IMG/VR virus record: IMGVR_UViG_3300026097_000011 | Coordinates: 1 to 64,000 of that record | From: a virus | DNA: 64,000 bases | Direction: 5' to 3' (one strand) | In this document: piece after piece, positions 41,351-49,927 of the stretch | How the letters are laid out: the number at the start of each line of letters is the position of its first letter | Numbering within the stretch: the stretch's first letter is position 1 | Translations under genes and position numbers: made by a program | Notes under the pieces: generated by a model | The model's database searches: none | Seen by the model: the letters and a program-made list of their open reading frames with translations, nothing else | What the model was told of the DNA's origin: nothing

Positions 41351-41368
41351 ATTGAGTGTAATATAATC

Positions 41369-41576
41369 ATGGAAGATTATATTTGGAAGATATTACATGT
41401 GCCAACTGGATTATTTTATTGTTCACGTAAAGGAAGATTGCCATAAAGCTAATATTAATAAAGCTCAAGTTGAAGCACACAATCTTGAAACATTTCCTGC
41501 ATCATTTGCGTTTAGTAGAGCAGTAACTAGTGATTTTAAGATTGTAAAATATAAGCTTATTTCTTGTACAGATTAG
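41369..41576 (+). pseudogene. frameshifted small gene
   Basis: From the ATG at 41369 the frame gives MEDYIWKILHVPTGLFYCSR, then stops after KGRLP. The +1 frame takes over and reads EDCHKANINKAQVEAHNLET, continues through FPASFAFSRAVTSDFKIVKY and stops at 41576. The joined product of about 67 residues starts like short phage proteins with a WKIxHxPTG opening. The break is close to AAAGGAAG, so it may be a real indel, a programmed frameshift or a sequencing error. It overlaps the convergent gene by 20 bases. Confidence 0.45.
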
Positions 41577-42171
41577 CTACATTCTCATATCTAACCATTT
41601 TATTTAGCATTGAATTTGGAGTAACGGATATCATATTATATCCAGTGGTTTTTAAATTACGAAAGTTATCAAACATTTTAATAAAGCGAGGATGATACCA
41701 ACCCCTGTCATGTTTATTCATTGCATTATGTTCCAATGTTTTCCAAAAATGACTTGGATAAGACCATTTTAGATTTATACCAGCCATGTAGAATACATAA
41801 TCACTCAATTTTCCAGGAAGAATCTGAGATCCTAGAATTCCTAATCCAGTTGATACTGAATCTGGAAATTGTCTTCTACTTTTTCTAGTATATTTTCGTA
41901 ACCAATGTGGAGTAGTTACTCCTTCTTTATTAATCCAATCACTTGAATAACATATACTATTAGCTACTAATTTGTTTTTATGAACATGATTTTCTTCTAA
42001 TTCTGTTAAAATATCTATATCGTGAAAGAAGTAATACGTTGGGTAGTGTTTTAACCATATTCTATTAACTCCAAATGTTTGAATTTTTGGATCAAGTCTA
42101 GAAAAATCAATATCGTTTATTGAAACTCCATTTCCAAGTACCAATATCTTTTTCTTAGTCATCAATTCCAT
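41557..42171 (-). CDS. GT42-like glycosyltransferase (sialyltransferase-type)
   Basis: 204 residues. ILVLGNGVSINDIDFSRLDP at the N-terminus, a GVNRIW segment and PTYYFFHDID, then a Ser/Thr-Gly segment SVSTGLGILGSQ, YVFYMAGINL, and a late SVTPNSMLNKM follow the order of features in GT42 sialyltransferases (Campylobacter Cst-II: GNGPSL, N, SG, GID, CPNS). The fit is by eye. An alternative start at 42162 overlaps the upstream small gene. It lies at the end of the sialic-acid-type island and would use CMP-activated sugar made by NeuA. Confidence 0.5.
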   Translation of the reverse strand: MELMTKKKILVLGNGVSINDIDFSRLDPKIQTFGVNRIWLKHYPTYYFFHDIDILTELEENHVHKNKLVANSICYSSDWINKEGVTTPHWLRKYTRKSRRQFPDSVSTGLGILGSQILPGKLSDYVFYMAGINLKWSYPSHFWKTLEHNAMNKHDRGWYHPRFIKMFDNFRNLKTTGYNMISVTPNSMLNKMVRYENVANLYKK

Positions 42172-42292
42172 AGTTTTTTAAAACTATATCACTTGCTTCG
42201 TTTCTATATGGACTAATTATCATGAATTTATATGAGCAATACTTTTTATTCTTAGTTAACTCATCACAATTTAAACACTTATTTTTTGTCAT
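42155..42292 (-). CDS. 45-residue Cys-containing small protein
   Basis: Short gene from the ATG at 42292 to TAA at 42155. It starts MTKNKCLNCDELTKNKKYCS, giving a CxxC and a third Cys, and continues with YKFMIISPYRNEASDIVLKN. The stop overlaps the start of the next gene, as is usual within this island. A zinc-ribbon fragment is possible. No family recognised. Confidence 0.5.
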   Translation of the reverse strand: MTKNKCLNCDELTKNKKYCSYKFMIISPYRNEASDIVLKNYGIDD

Positions 42293-42311
42293 CTATAAAC
42301 AACTATTTAAG

Positions 42312-42611
42312 TTATTTATCCAAAAGAATATTTGCATTTTGAGCGAGATCATCAATAAAGAGGTCGAATATTGGTTTTCCAAATTTAAGTTCGTGATATT
42401 TTACTCCCCATCTTTTAAACTGACTAATTGTTACTTCTCTCCAGTCTACACCAGATCCAGTTCCACGTGCAGTCCAATATACAATAGTATCTCCTCTATC
42501 ATAATATGAATTAGCTTTTTTAATTGCTTCTGGTATTGGACGAGCCTTATCGTATTCTAACGTATTTGGCGAAGTACAAATAGTGTGATCAATGTCTATG
42601 TATATTATCAT
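42312..42611 (-). CDS. small HAD-type phosphatase
   Basis: 99 residues. The HAD motif I DIDHTICTS has the catalytic Asp pair at residues 6 and 8. Motif II is VYWTARGTGSG and the final acidic motif LFIDDLAQNA. GVDWREVTISQFKRWGVKYH and ELKFGKP are typical of the short HAD proteins found in polysaccharide gene clusters. It may remove a phosphate from a sugar phosphate, for example the 9-phosphate of a NeuB product, but this is inference. Its ATG overlaps the upstream TGA. Confidence 0.75.
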   Translation of the reverse strand: MIIYIDIDHTICTSPNTLEYDKARPIPEAIKKANSYYDRGDTIVYWTARGTGSGVDWREVTISQFKRWGVKYHELKFGKPIFDLFIDDLAQNANILLDK

Positions 42612-42910
42612 TCGAAATTAATGTTGTTTTCTTTTTTATATTTATCCCATGATTCAGCGTCCATTAGATCAGGAAATCTTCCTCCTTTATTACAAGATCG
42701 TTTAACATAGAATTTTCCAGGAAGTTCACATCCGCAATTTACACAATATCCATACTTAACACAATCATCCTTGCATTTTTCAGCTCTATACATTACCTGT
42801 TCACTTTCATGAACTGGAATAATATTAAGCCTGTCGCCTAACATTTTAATATTTCCTTCTATAAATTGCTGAATGGCATTTATTGTAATCTTAGGTTTTG
42901 GTTTTTTCAT
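42608..42910 (-). CDS. Cys-rich protein of the glycan island
   Basis: 100 residues. The centre has CKDDCVKYGYCVNCGCELPG, followed by FYVKRSCNKGGRFPDLMD: six Cys, probably two metal sites. The start overlaps the NeuB gene's end as ATGA. I recall similar short proteins next to surface-sugar genes in phages but know no function. Confidence 0.55.
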   Translation of the reverse strand: MKKPKPKITINAIQQFIEGNIKMLGDRLNIIPVHESEQVMYRAEKCKDDCVKYGYCVNCGCELPGKFYVKRSCNKGGRFPDLMDAESWDKYKKENNINFE

Positions 42911-43761
42911 TTTCCTCTTAAAGATTTGCGTTTTTCTAATTCTGATCCCATCACTTCGCGTGGAGAATTTCCTCCCATTGCTTTTTCAATATCTCTGATT
43001 CCTTTCACAAGCTTCATAAGGCCACTCGGTTCCACTGACGAGCTTTGATCACTTCCCCAATTAGTTCTATCAAGAGTAATATGTCGTTCAACCCATGTTG
43101 CCCCAAGTGTCACGGCCGCCATTGTAGTTATAAGTCCATATTCATGTCCTGAATATCCAATCGATGTATCGTGGCCATATTTATTCTTAAGCCAAGTTAT
43201 ATACTCTAATCTCAATTCATCAACGTTAGACGGATAGCTTGAATTAGTATGCATAACGACATCAGGAGTTATTGCATTCATACATCTAGTAATTTCCTCT
43301 TCGGTACTCATTCCCGTACTAATTATTATATGATCAAAACTATCTCTAGCATATGAACATAAATCAATATCAGTAATTAAAGCAGAAGGAATTTTAGTAA
43401 TTTGGGGTTCTATTTCGCGCATGAATTCAACGGATTGTTTATCCCAAATTGATGCAAATAATCCTATTGATTTAGAAAAACAATAGTCTGCTAATTCTTT
43501 CCATTCTTCTTTGTTAAACTCAATATCATGTTTGTATTGAATATAAGTAGTTGGTTCAGTTCTCCATGGAACAATCTTTTTCAGATGTTTTTGCTGTTCT
43601 GGAACACAATGTTCAGGAGATCTCTTTTGAAATTTAACCCAATCACATCCAGCTACGACTGCCACATCAATTAGTTGCTTTGCTTGATTTAAAAAATTAG
43701 ACTTATCTGTTCCATAAGCATAATTCAGGCCCACCTCAGCCACAATTTTAGTTTTTTCCAT
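42907..43761 (-). CDS. neuB: N-acetylneuraminate synthase-like enzyme (NeuB) without SAF domain
   Basis: 284 residues. NeuB condenses phosphoenolpyruvate with ManNAc or a related sugar to make a nonulosonic acid. Typical blocks: IVAEVGLNYAYG, CDWVKFQKRSPEH, KSIGLFASIWDK, IPSALITD, HIIISTGMSTEEEI, HTNSSYPS, SIGYSGHEYG and WVERHITLDRTNWGSDQSSS with VEPSGL. Usual NeuB proteins have about 340 residues and end in an antifreeze-like (SAF) domain; this one stops after the TIM barrel. The product could be sialic, legionaminic or pseudaminic acid. NeuA is in the same island. Confidence 0.88.
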   Translation of the reverse strand: MEKTKIVAEVGLNYAYGTDKSNFLNQAKQLIDVAVVAGCDWVKFQKRSPEHCVPEQQKHLKKIVPWRTEPTTYIQYKHDIEFNKEEWKELADYCFSKSIGLFASIWDKQSVEFMREIEPQITKIPSALITDIDLCSYARDSFDHIIISTGMSTEEEITRCMNAITPDVVMHTNSSYPSNVDELRLEYITWLKNKYGHDTSIGYSGHEYGLITTMAAVTLGATWVERHITLDRTNWGSDQSSSVEPSGLMKLVKGIRDIEKAMGGNSPREVMGSELEKRKSLRGK

Positions 43762-44000
43762 AGTTCTTCTTTATATTTTTAATAACTTTATCAATATCAT
43801 CTATAATATCACTTTCCCCATATCACAATGACATTATATCCTAGATCCTCTAAGTTAGAAACCCTAGGTTTATCATTATCCCATATTTCCGACGCAGTTA
43901 ATAGCAAATTAAAATTAAATTCATCAGTTGATTCATACATTTTAGGATTCGCGTGCCAATAATTACCAAATATTTCAATAATTATCTCTGTGTTCTCCAT
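43748..44000 (-). pseudogene. frameshifted remnant of a Vsr/PD-(D/E)XK-like endonuclease
   Basis: The ATG at 44000 gives 63 residues: IIIEIFGNYWHANPKMY, then TASEIWDNDKPRVSNLEDLG and YNVIVIWGK, stop at 43809. Typical relatives read EFNGDYWHCNP and end VIWExD. Removing one G from the GGGG run in the IWGK codons restores IWESDIIDDIDKVIKNIKKN and a stop at 43748, overlapping the NeuB start. So a one-base insertion is likely, and the N-terminal half of the usual family is also absent. It overlaps the upstream glycosyltransferase gene by 19 bases. Confidence 0.5.
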
Positions 44001-44824
44001 TTTTTATAAGGTATATTAAACTGATTTGGTACTGTTACTAATTTAACAGAAGGAGTTCCAGGAAATATAATTTTCTCAAAACTAAATTCATCAGTTGATT
44101 CGTTTACTGATTTTATATTACTAATTAATTGTTTGGTTTTACCTCGATTGAATATACTCCTAGTTGTTGATTCATATTTTAACAGCAAATTCTTTCTCAC
44201 TGTTTCCATATGGTGCATTTTAATTTCAGAATGAGTGAATTGATAAAAGCTAGTTTTAGGACCAGTATTTGATATTCCTCTAGTTGGGTCACATCTTGAA
44301 AAGAATCTCTTATCCATTTTACAAGTTGGATTTATTCTACATATAAATGGAACAGTGCTTCCATCCATTCCTCTATGTCTAGTTGGAATATTTACATAAT
44401 TAATAAATTTAACTGAGGTTGCCGTTAGATTTTTATCTTTGATTATTTTCTTTGCCTTTACGAATTCCTCAGTTATGTAGAATTCATCTACGTCCATGCA
44501 TAGAAAGTGAGTACATTTTTCTCTAAGGCACATGTCCAATCCGGCTTGTCGTTTCTTACGTTCATAACTCTTTGCAGTTACGATAGAATTGTTAGAAGTA
44601 TCTCTAAGCGGAGTGAACGCGGAAAAGAGTGAGAGCCGATCAATGAGACCGGCTCGCTCTAGTTTTTTCAATTCAGCCAAGTCTTCACTTGGTAATTTTT
44701 TACCAAACCATGATTGTTCTTGATATATTACATGAAGAAAATCTACATGCTTTCGAATCTGCTTGATTGAATGCTCAAGTAATTCAATTCCGTCAAATAC
44801 GATATATGATACTCCTAATTTCAT
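43982..44824 (-). CDS. glycosyltransferase (GT2/GT92-like)
   Basis: 280 residues. It starts MKLGVSYIVFDGIELLEHSI, as in enzymes with a GT-A fold, and FLCMDVDEFYITEEFV carries the DxD-type metal motif (about residue 112). RRHG-like and YNVPTRHRG-type segments (INYVNIPTRHRGMDGSTVPF) follow, then HSEIKMHHMETVRKN. Such proteins transfer sugars or are linked to capsular glycans. The start overlaps the upstream TGA (ATGA). The acceptor cannot be told. Confidence 0.7.
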   Translation of the reverse strand: MKLGVSYIVFDGIELLEHSIKQIRKHVDFLHVIYQEQSWFGKKLPSEDLAELKKLERAGLIDRLSLFSAFTPLRDTSNNSIVTAKSYERKKRQAGLDMCLREKCTHFLCMDVDEFYITEEFVKAKKIIKDKNLTATSVKFINYVNIPTRHRGMDGSTVPFICRINPTCKMDKRFFSRCDPTRGISNTGPKTSFYQFTHSEIKMHHMETVRKNLLLKYESTTRSIFNRGKTKQLISNIKSVNESTDEFSFEKIIFPGTPSVKLVTVPNQFNIPYKKWRTQR

Positions 44825-45570
44825 TTAAATGGGCTTGTTTTTAATAGCTTCGCTAAGTTTATATTAAAATCGGTATTAATATCCGATACGATTTCATTGA
44901 AGCTTTCTCGAGTTGGTACTCTTGCTACATTGAATGTTCTGTTAATTGATGCGTAATAATCTCTGAATTTAAATCCATTTCCGATTACGTTCTTAGATAG
45001 CTCAATCCAAACTGACGGTACTTTATATGCATCAGCAATCACTAACCCATGTAAGCTACTTGACATTATCGTTTCACATTCAAGAATTTGATCAACAAAA
45101 TTCTCTACACTTTTATCCTTCACGTTTATAACTTTAATATTTGGATTGTGTCTACAGTAATTAATAAATTCTGTGTCTTTATCTACATAGTGAGGAACTA
45201 CTCCGATTTTATATTTCTTCTCAATATTCGGCGAGTATACTTTAGGTAATAATAAACCTGGATCTCCGTATATTTCTGGACATGATATCTTATTCTTTAA
45301 AAGCAGATCTCTTGTTAGTGGTCCTCGAACAGCAAGGATCTTTGGATTCTTATGTCTGAGGTTTAGGTTTCCAGAAATTGAACCTGATCCCCACACTATC
45401 GTATTAGAATCAGCCCTTCCAATAATTGATCCAGTTGATAAGTATTTAGCATGTTTTGAATTTGCATCAATCCATTCATAGTCAACTTTAAAAAGATTGT
45501 CTAATAAATATGGAGTAATTAAATCTCCAACGTTTATGATTTTATTAAACCAATATGTTTTATATTTCAT
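44821..45570 (-). CDS. polysaccharide pyruvyl transferase family protein (copy 1)
   Basis: 249 residues from the ATG at 45570 (MKYKTYWFNKIINVGDLITP); the longer frame is upstream coding sequence. NVGDLITPYLL at the start, VWGSGSISGNLN, AVRGPLTRDLLLKNKISCPE, YGDPGLLLPK, and ETIMSSSLHGLVIADAYKVP are hallmarks of the family. These enzymes add pyruvate ketals, or in some cases act as glycosyltransferases. It shares layout and several blocks with 46114-46929, so the two are paralogues. It overlaps the methyltransferase gene by 11 bases. Confidence 0.8.
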   Translation of the reverse strand: MKYKTYWFNKIINVGDLITPYLLDNLFKVDYEWIDANSKHAKYLSTGSIIGRADSNTIVWGSGSISGNLNLRHKNPKILAVRGPLTRDLLLKNKISCPEIYGDPGLLLPKVYSPNIEKKYKIGVVPHYVDKDTEFINYCRHNPNIKVINVKDKSVENFVDQILECETIMSSSLHGLVIADAYKVPSVWIELSKNVIGNGFKFRDYYASINRTFNVARVPTRESFNEIVSDINTDFNINLAKLLKTSPFK

Positions 45571-46111
45571 TCTTACTAAATTTGTATATATGTTGATGAA
45601 TTTTGTATTCGTTTCCATTCGGCGTAATATACGTTTTCTTCCATGGAATACACTTCTCAAGTTTCATATCTGCATCACTAAATAATTTGATGAATTCATG
45701 ATTTGTGTATGAATTCATCCATCCATGTAGATCTCTATTTTCTGGATATTCATTAAGTGTGGAGTACGATACCACTATGTTAGCACATCTATTTGAGATG
45801 TATTTAATTTTGGCTGGAAGATTCGTGATGTATTCCAATACTCCACTAAATATCGCATAATCATAATCCCCAAAGTCAACCATCTTAGGGGCATTTAAAT
45901 CGTATTGAATATACTCAATATCTCCCTTGTTTACAAAATCGGTTATTGTACATTTATTAGAATCAGGCAAATAATTTGAAACAGGATTAATTCCAGCCCC
46001 AAATTCAATGACTGTTTTATTTGGCTCAATTAGAGATGCTAGCAACTCAGTACGTGGATTCCAAGTTTCATTATAACTCTCTATATTTGACCATCTATCC
46101 ATGTCTGACAT
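45560..46111 (-). CDS. SAM-dependent methyltransferase
   Basis: About 183 residues from the ATG at 46111 (MSDMDRWSNIESYNETWNPR), two bases after the upstream stop; an ATG at 46135 lies inside the upstream gene. The SAM-binding loop is VIEFGAGINPVSNYLP, then CTITDFVNKGD and YDLNAPK, and YAIFSGVLEYI (motif IV-V region). It probably methylates a sugar, given its place between two pyruvyl-transferase-like genes. Confidence 0.75.
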   Translation of the reverse strand: MSDMDRWSNIESYNETWNPRTELLASLIEPNKTVIEFGAGINPVSNYLPDSNKCTITDFVNKGDIEYIQYDLNAPKMVDFGDYDYAIFSGVLEYITNLPAKIKYISNRCANIVVSYSTLNEYPENRDLHGWMNSYTNHEFIKLFSDADMKLEKCIPWKKTYITPNGNEYKIHQHIYKFSKNEI

Positions 46112-46113
46112 AA

Positions 46114-46929
46114 TTATTGTTTTTTGAGTGGACATGATCTAACTAATAAATCTAGATCTATTTGAGACATGTCGTGGATGAATGTTGAATCAATCATAGT
46201 TGATATCGTCAGATCAGGACTATATTTAATTGGGTTGTATTTTGGTATAGTTGATTCCATAATAAGTGGATCAAATGTTCTATGTACCTCAGGATCAAGT
46301 GATGCTAGAAAATCATAAAACTTAATATCATCGCCATTTATTCGATCTGAATATTTTAACCATCTAGTTGGAACTCCGTACGCAGCAGATGTTATGATTC
46401 CATGTAACGATGTAGATACAGTGCGTTCACATTCAAGAATATCATCAACTACTTTTTCAATATTGTTAGTTCTAAGGTCAATGATCTTTACTCCTTCCTT
46501 TCCGTCATATATCTTCTTCATCTCAAGGTATTCACTAACATGAGGAATTATTCCAAGAATATATTTCTTAGCTTTATTAGGAAAATAATATCTTGGTAAT
46601 AATAAACCAGGATCTCCGTATACCCTTGGACATTCAAATCCCATGCGTAATAATTGATCTCGTGAGAATGGTCCACGAACTGCATGATATTCTTTTGCTC
46701 TTGTAAAATCAGATTGATCAATGTTTCTTATACCGGATCCCCATACATCAGTATTTGGAGATGATAGTCTCATTATACTCCCAACTGATATTAATATATC
46801 TTTGTCCTTTTTGATGTTACATGGATTAGGATGTTTGATTCCAAACATTTTATCAAATAACCATGGTGGAATTTCATCCCCAAAATTATGTTCACGTCCT
46901 CTCCACCACCATAAATTAAAATTCTTCAT
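46114..46929 (-). CDS. polysaccharide pyruvyl transferase family protein (copy 2)
   Basis: 271 residues. It starts MKNFNLWWWRGREHNFGDEI. The FGDEIPPWLFD, VWGSGIRNID, AVRGPFSRDQLLRMGFECPR, YGDPGLLLPRYY and ERTVSTSLHGIITSAAYGVP blocks match those of copy 1 in order and spacing. The Trp-rich first residues are also common in this family. One of the two may act as a transferase on sialic-acid-containing glycan. The start overlaps the GT8-like gene stop by one base. Confidence 0.8.
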   Translation of the reverse strand: MKNFNLWWWRGREHNFGDEIPPWLFDKMFGIKHPNPCNIKKDKDILISVGSIMRLSSPNTDVWGSGIRNIDQSDFTRAKEYHAVRGPFSRDQLLRMGFECPRVYGDPGLLLPRYYFPNKAKKYILGIIPHVSEYLEMKKIYDGKEGVKIIDLRTNNIEKVVDDILECERTVSTSLHGIITSAAYGVPTRWLKYSDRINGDDIKFYDFLASLDPEVHRTFDPLIMESTIPKYNPIKYSPDLTISTMIDSTFIHDMSQIDLDLLVRSCPLKKQ

Positions 46930-48626
46930 TACTTAATTGTTTTTTTGAAATTGATCCACTTGTTTAAATAGTAAGTAGTAACAGGGCCGGTTAATAGTTT
47001 CTCTGCCCATGGTTTACCTTTCCCATAATGGATAATAATTGGTTCTACACTTGGAATAGACCTTTGTCTATAAAAGTGATAATCGTTATATCGTTTGTCT
47101 AAATACATTAGTGGAATTTCATCGAATATTGACAGTACTAATGAGAATAGTGAATCGTCTCCCTTTCTAGGGACTCCATTTTTCATACTGTGTGAAAACA
47201 CTCTATGTACTTTATCTGAGAACTTAGTTTCATGACAATATTTATTGTTGAATACTAGTACTCCAGTATTTATGGATTGTGCATTAAGCCCTTTGTTTGT
47301 AATTTTAAATAGCTTCTTAAGCTGGGGTAATTGTTTGATGTTAACTAGAAACTTTTTAACGGTTGCTCCTCTATCAACACCTGCGATTCCAGTAACGTCT
47401 TGAAGCCATGTCATATTTAAAGGTAGATTGCAATATGTATCTGAATCTACTCCAATTGAATGTGAATATCCAAGATTGTATAAAACAGCTGGACAATCGA
47501 ATATCCAGAAGCACTCAGATGGATAAGGATATCCTGTCGGAATTTTATACTTCTCAGACAGATCCATTTCTATTAATTTTATATTATGCTTATGCAAGGT
47601 ATCTAAACTTTCTTGAGTAGCATCTTTACAAAAGATATAAAAATCTAAATTATCTTCTTTTGAATTTGCTCGATATGATTCAAAGCAAGTAATGGCATAT
47701 TTTATATATGCGTTATTTAATGTTGTAAATACTGCTACTCTATCGGATAATTTTGTATTTCTGATATTGTCCTTTCCAAATTCAGCAACTAAATCAATTC
47801 TCTTTGCTCCTTTTGGTAAAACTGGAGCTTTTATCCTAGATGTGCGAATCTTAGATGGAGTTTTCATCTTATTTAAGCGAGTCATATGTTGATTTAAGTA
47901 TATTTGAACTCTCGAATACTTAGCATCAGACAATATTGATATAGGAATGTGTATTGCTGAAATTGCCTTTGAATATCTTACAAAATTGCTGTATCTATTA
48001 TTTGGAAAGGCAGATGACTCAACTAAAACATTGCCACTTAACTTATTCACATTAAATCTAGTTGAAACATGATCAGTTAGATACTTATCAGTGCCATTTA
48101 GCACATTTGCAATTAAATCGCCATATAAGTCATCAAATATTTCATCACTTATGTTACATTCAGGAACATACATTAGTGTTGCAGTTAAACCCGTTCCTGG
48201 ATTTGGAAACGATTCAGATGTCGATGATAATGAGACTGCGTCGTCAGTAATTATATCAGATAACTGAGATAATACAATAACTTTATTCGACATATAGATA
48301 TTTCCTCTTGATTTGATCTTAAATGCATATATTTTAAGATAGTCGTAAATGTCTTCGTAATATTTGCGCCTTTCAACCTTTGCTTTTAATTCAGATATCT
48401 CAGAATCTGGAATTACTGCGATTTGAATATCATCATATATCAAATTAAGCATATTTGTATTATGTGCACTTAGTGGATTCGATTCTAATGTTAAAATAAC
48501 AATTGTACCATCAAACCAGTCGTTTTTCTCAATGAACGTTGCCAATGCTACTCGAACATAGTGAAATATCTTATTGTTGCATTCGCTTATTAAGCAAATA
48601 TTATCTATGTCAGTTAAGTTATTCAT
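46929..48626 (-). CDS. glycosyltransferase with two GT8-like domains
   Basis: 565 residues. The C-terminal half (from about residue 290) is a GT8-type domain: RVAVFTTLNNAYIKYAITCF, then SIGVDSDTYCNLPL (DxD), TGIAGVDRG, NTGVLVFNNKYC and IIHYGKGKPW. The N-terminal half starts NICLISECNNKIFHYVRVAL and repeats the fold (YLKIYAFKI, NIYMSNKVIVLSQL) without a DxD, so it appears inactive. GT8 enzymes are retaining transferases using UDP-sugars. Confidence 0.75.
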   Translation of the reverse strand: MNNLTDIDNICLISECNNKIFHYVRVALATFIEKNDWFDGTIVILTLESNPLSAHNTNMLNLIYDDIQIAVIPDSEISELKAKVERRKYYEDIYDYLKIYAFKIKSRGNIYMSNKVIVLSQLSDIITDDAVSLSSTSESFPNPGTGLTATLMYVPECNISDEIFDDLYGDLIANVLNGTDKYLTDHVSTRFNVNKLSGNVLVESSAFPNNRYSNFVRYSKAISAIHIPISILSDAKYSRVQIYLNQHMTRLNKMKTPSKIRTSRIKAPVLPKGAKRIDLVAEFGKDNIRNTKLSDRVAVFTTLNNAYIKYAITCFESYRANSKEDNLDFYIFCKDATQESLDTLHKHNIKLIEMDLSEKYKIPTGYPYPSECFWIFDCPAVLYNLGYSHSIGVDSDTYCNLPLNMTWLQDVTGIAGVDRGATVKKFLVNIKQLPQLKKLFKITNKGLNAQSINTGVLVFNNKYCHETKFSDKVHRVFSHSMKNGVPRKGDDSLFSLVLSIFDEIPLMYLDKRYNDYHFYRQRSIPSVEPIIIHYGKGKPWAEKLLTGPVTTYYLNKWINFKKTIK

Positions 48627-49248
48627 CTAATTTGTCTAAATCTTGTTGAGTATCAACATCAATTATATTATTTTGAATCTCCATGAACATCGTATCTCGA
48701 TGATAGAGATTATCGTTTAATTTATTTAATACAGAAGGTCTAAATATAGATATGAAATGACTGATCTCAAAACATTTAGGATAATCTTGTCTTCTATATA
48801 AGTCATGATAGAATAATTGTGATCCTTTATTATTGTCTTCCTCTTTCATCATTAGAAATGGTGAAGTATCTAATTCCTTTTTACACAGCATTGAATGAGC
48901 GTTGTTGTCCCATACAAACTTACGTGCCTTCATAACATCTTCCCATGTTCTTTCAGGATACGTTAGATATAGCATCACAACGTCTGCATATTCTCCAATA
49001 TTTGTTTCTTTAACGAAATATTGCATTACCTCTTTAATTGAAGTTTCATCAGTTGATATTTCATTAGGTCTAATTACAACATTAAAGTTATATGATTCAG
49101 CCATTGTAGCTATTTCCATATCATCAGTTATTACATATACTAAATCTGCCATATCAATTGGAATAATATCCGCAGTATATTTAAATAGTTTTCTATTTTT
49201 AAATGGGAGACCCTTAGATCCCTTTCTAGCCGGTATTGCTATTATCAT
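48619..49248 (-). CDS. neuA: CMP-sialic acid synthetase-like cytidylyltransferase (NeuA)
   Basis: 209 residues. [20 protein letters not shown] is the N-terminal signature of CMP-sugar synthetases. LVYVITDDMEIATMAESYNF and VIRPNEISTDETSIKEVMQY follow, then MLYLTYPERTWEDVMKAR and the C-terminal IIDVDTQQDLDKL. The enzyme activates a nonulosonic acid with CTP for transfer. It is short (bacterial NeuA is about 220 or more), as in phage and minimal versions. The gene overlaps both neighbours by a few bases. Confidence 0.85.
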   Translation of the reverse strand: MIIAIPARKGSKGLPFKNRKLFKYTADIIPIDMADLVYVITDDMEIATMAESYNFNVVIRPNEISTDETSIKEVMQYFVKETNIGEYADVVMLYLTYPERTWEDVMKARKFVWDNNAHSMLCKKELDTSPFLMMKEEDNNKGSQLFYHDLYRRQDYPKCFEISHFISIFRPSVLNKLNDNLYHRDTMFMEIQNNIIDVDTQQDLDKLDE

Positions 49249-49859
49249 AGTTCCTTAAATTTTTCTATACTAATGTGCGGTACAACGTTAATTTTACTTT
49301 CCTTACTTAGATTATATAATTCTACTCCTCTTTGATCTAGTGCATTTTTCAAATGCTCATATCCCCATAATAAATCTGGAAGATATCTCATTCTAGCTAG
49401 TGAATGAGCACCGTCCTTGGGTGAATAGAAATGTCCATCTGTAAAATCTACACCTATTATTCCTATCTTTTTTGCTCCTAGTTTATATGCTACATTAATC
49501 GCAGTATATGGAGAGTTTAAGAAGTGATCCACCTTCGAGGGATCATCTAAATGAGAAGATCCTTTTGCTCCTAAATCAAAATGAATTATTCTAGGGTGCC
49601 TCCATCCACCGACACATGTAAGTAAGTATTTATAGTCAGTTTCATTTATCCACTTTTTTCTCTTATCATTAAATCTATTTGGATGATCAGTTACTAAATT
49701 GTAATTAGGTTTAAATAGAGAAGGTACATCATTCACTCCAATAGTTATAAAATCTTTATAATGTGGTTCAAATTCTTTAAGTGACATCCCACATCCACAT
49801 ACTACTATTTTTTCACCCTCGTGAATATTATGAAAGTCTATAAATTTCTTTGGCAACAT
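49245..49859 (-). CDS. GT42/MAF-like Rossmann protein
   Basis: 204 residues. It opens with a Rossmann strand [20 protein letters not shown], then [40 protein letters not shown] and a [17 protein letters not shown] loop, in an order close to that of the gene 41557-42171. Similar proteins are MAF/sialyltransferase-like proteins that handle nonulosonic acid sugars. First gene of the glycan island, starting divergently from the J-domain gene. Confidence 0.5.
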   Translation of the reverse strand: MLPKKFIDFHNIHEGEKIVVCGCGMSLKEFEPHYKDFITIGVNDVPSLFKPNYNLVTDHPNRFNDKRKKWINETDYKYLLTCVGGWRHPRIIHFDLGAKGSSHLDDPSKVDHFLNSPYTAINVAYKLGAKKIGIIGVDFTDGHFYSPKDGAHSLARMRYLPDLLWGYEHLKNALDQRGVELYNLSKESKINVVPHISIEKFKEL

Positions 49860-49927
49860 ATGTCGATTATTTTAAAACCATTGATATAATATTATATACA
49901 ATATTAAATAACTATAGTTTAACTATT

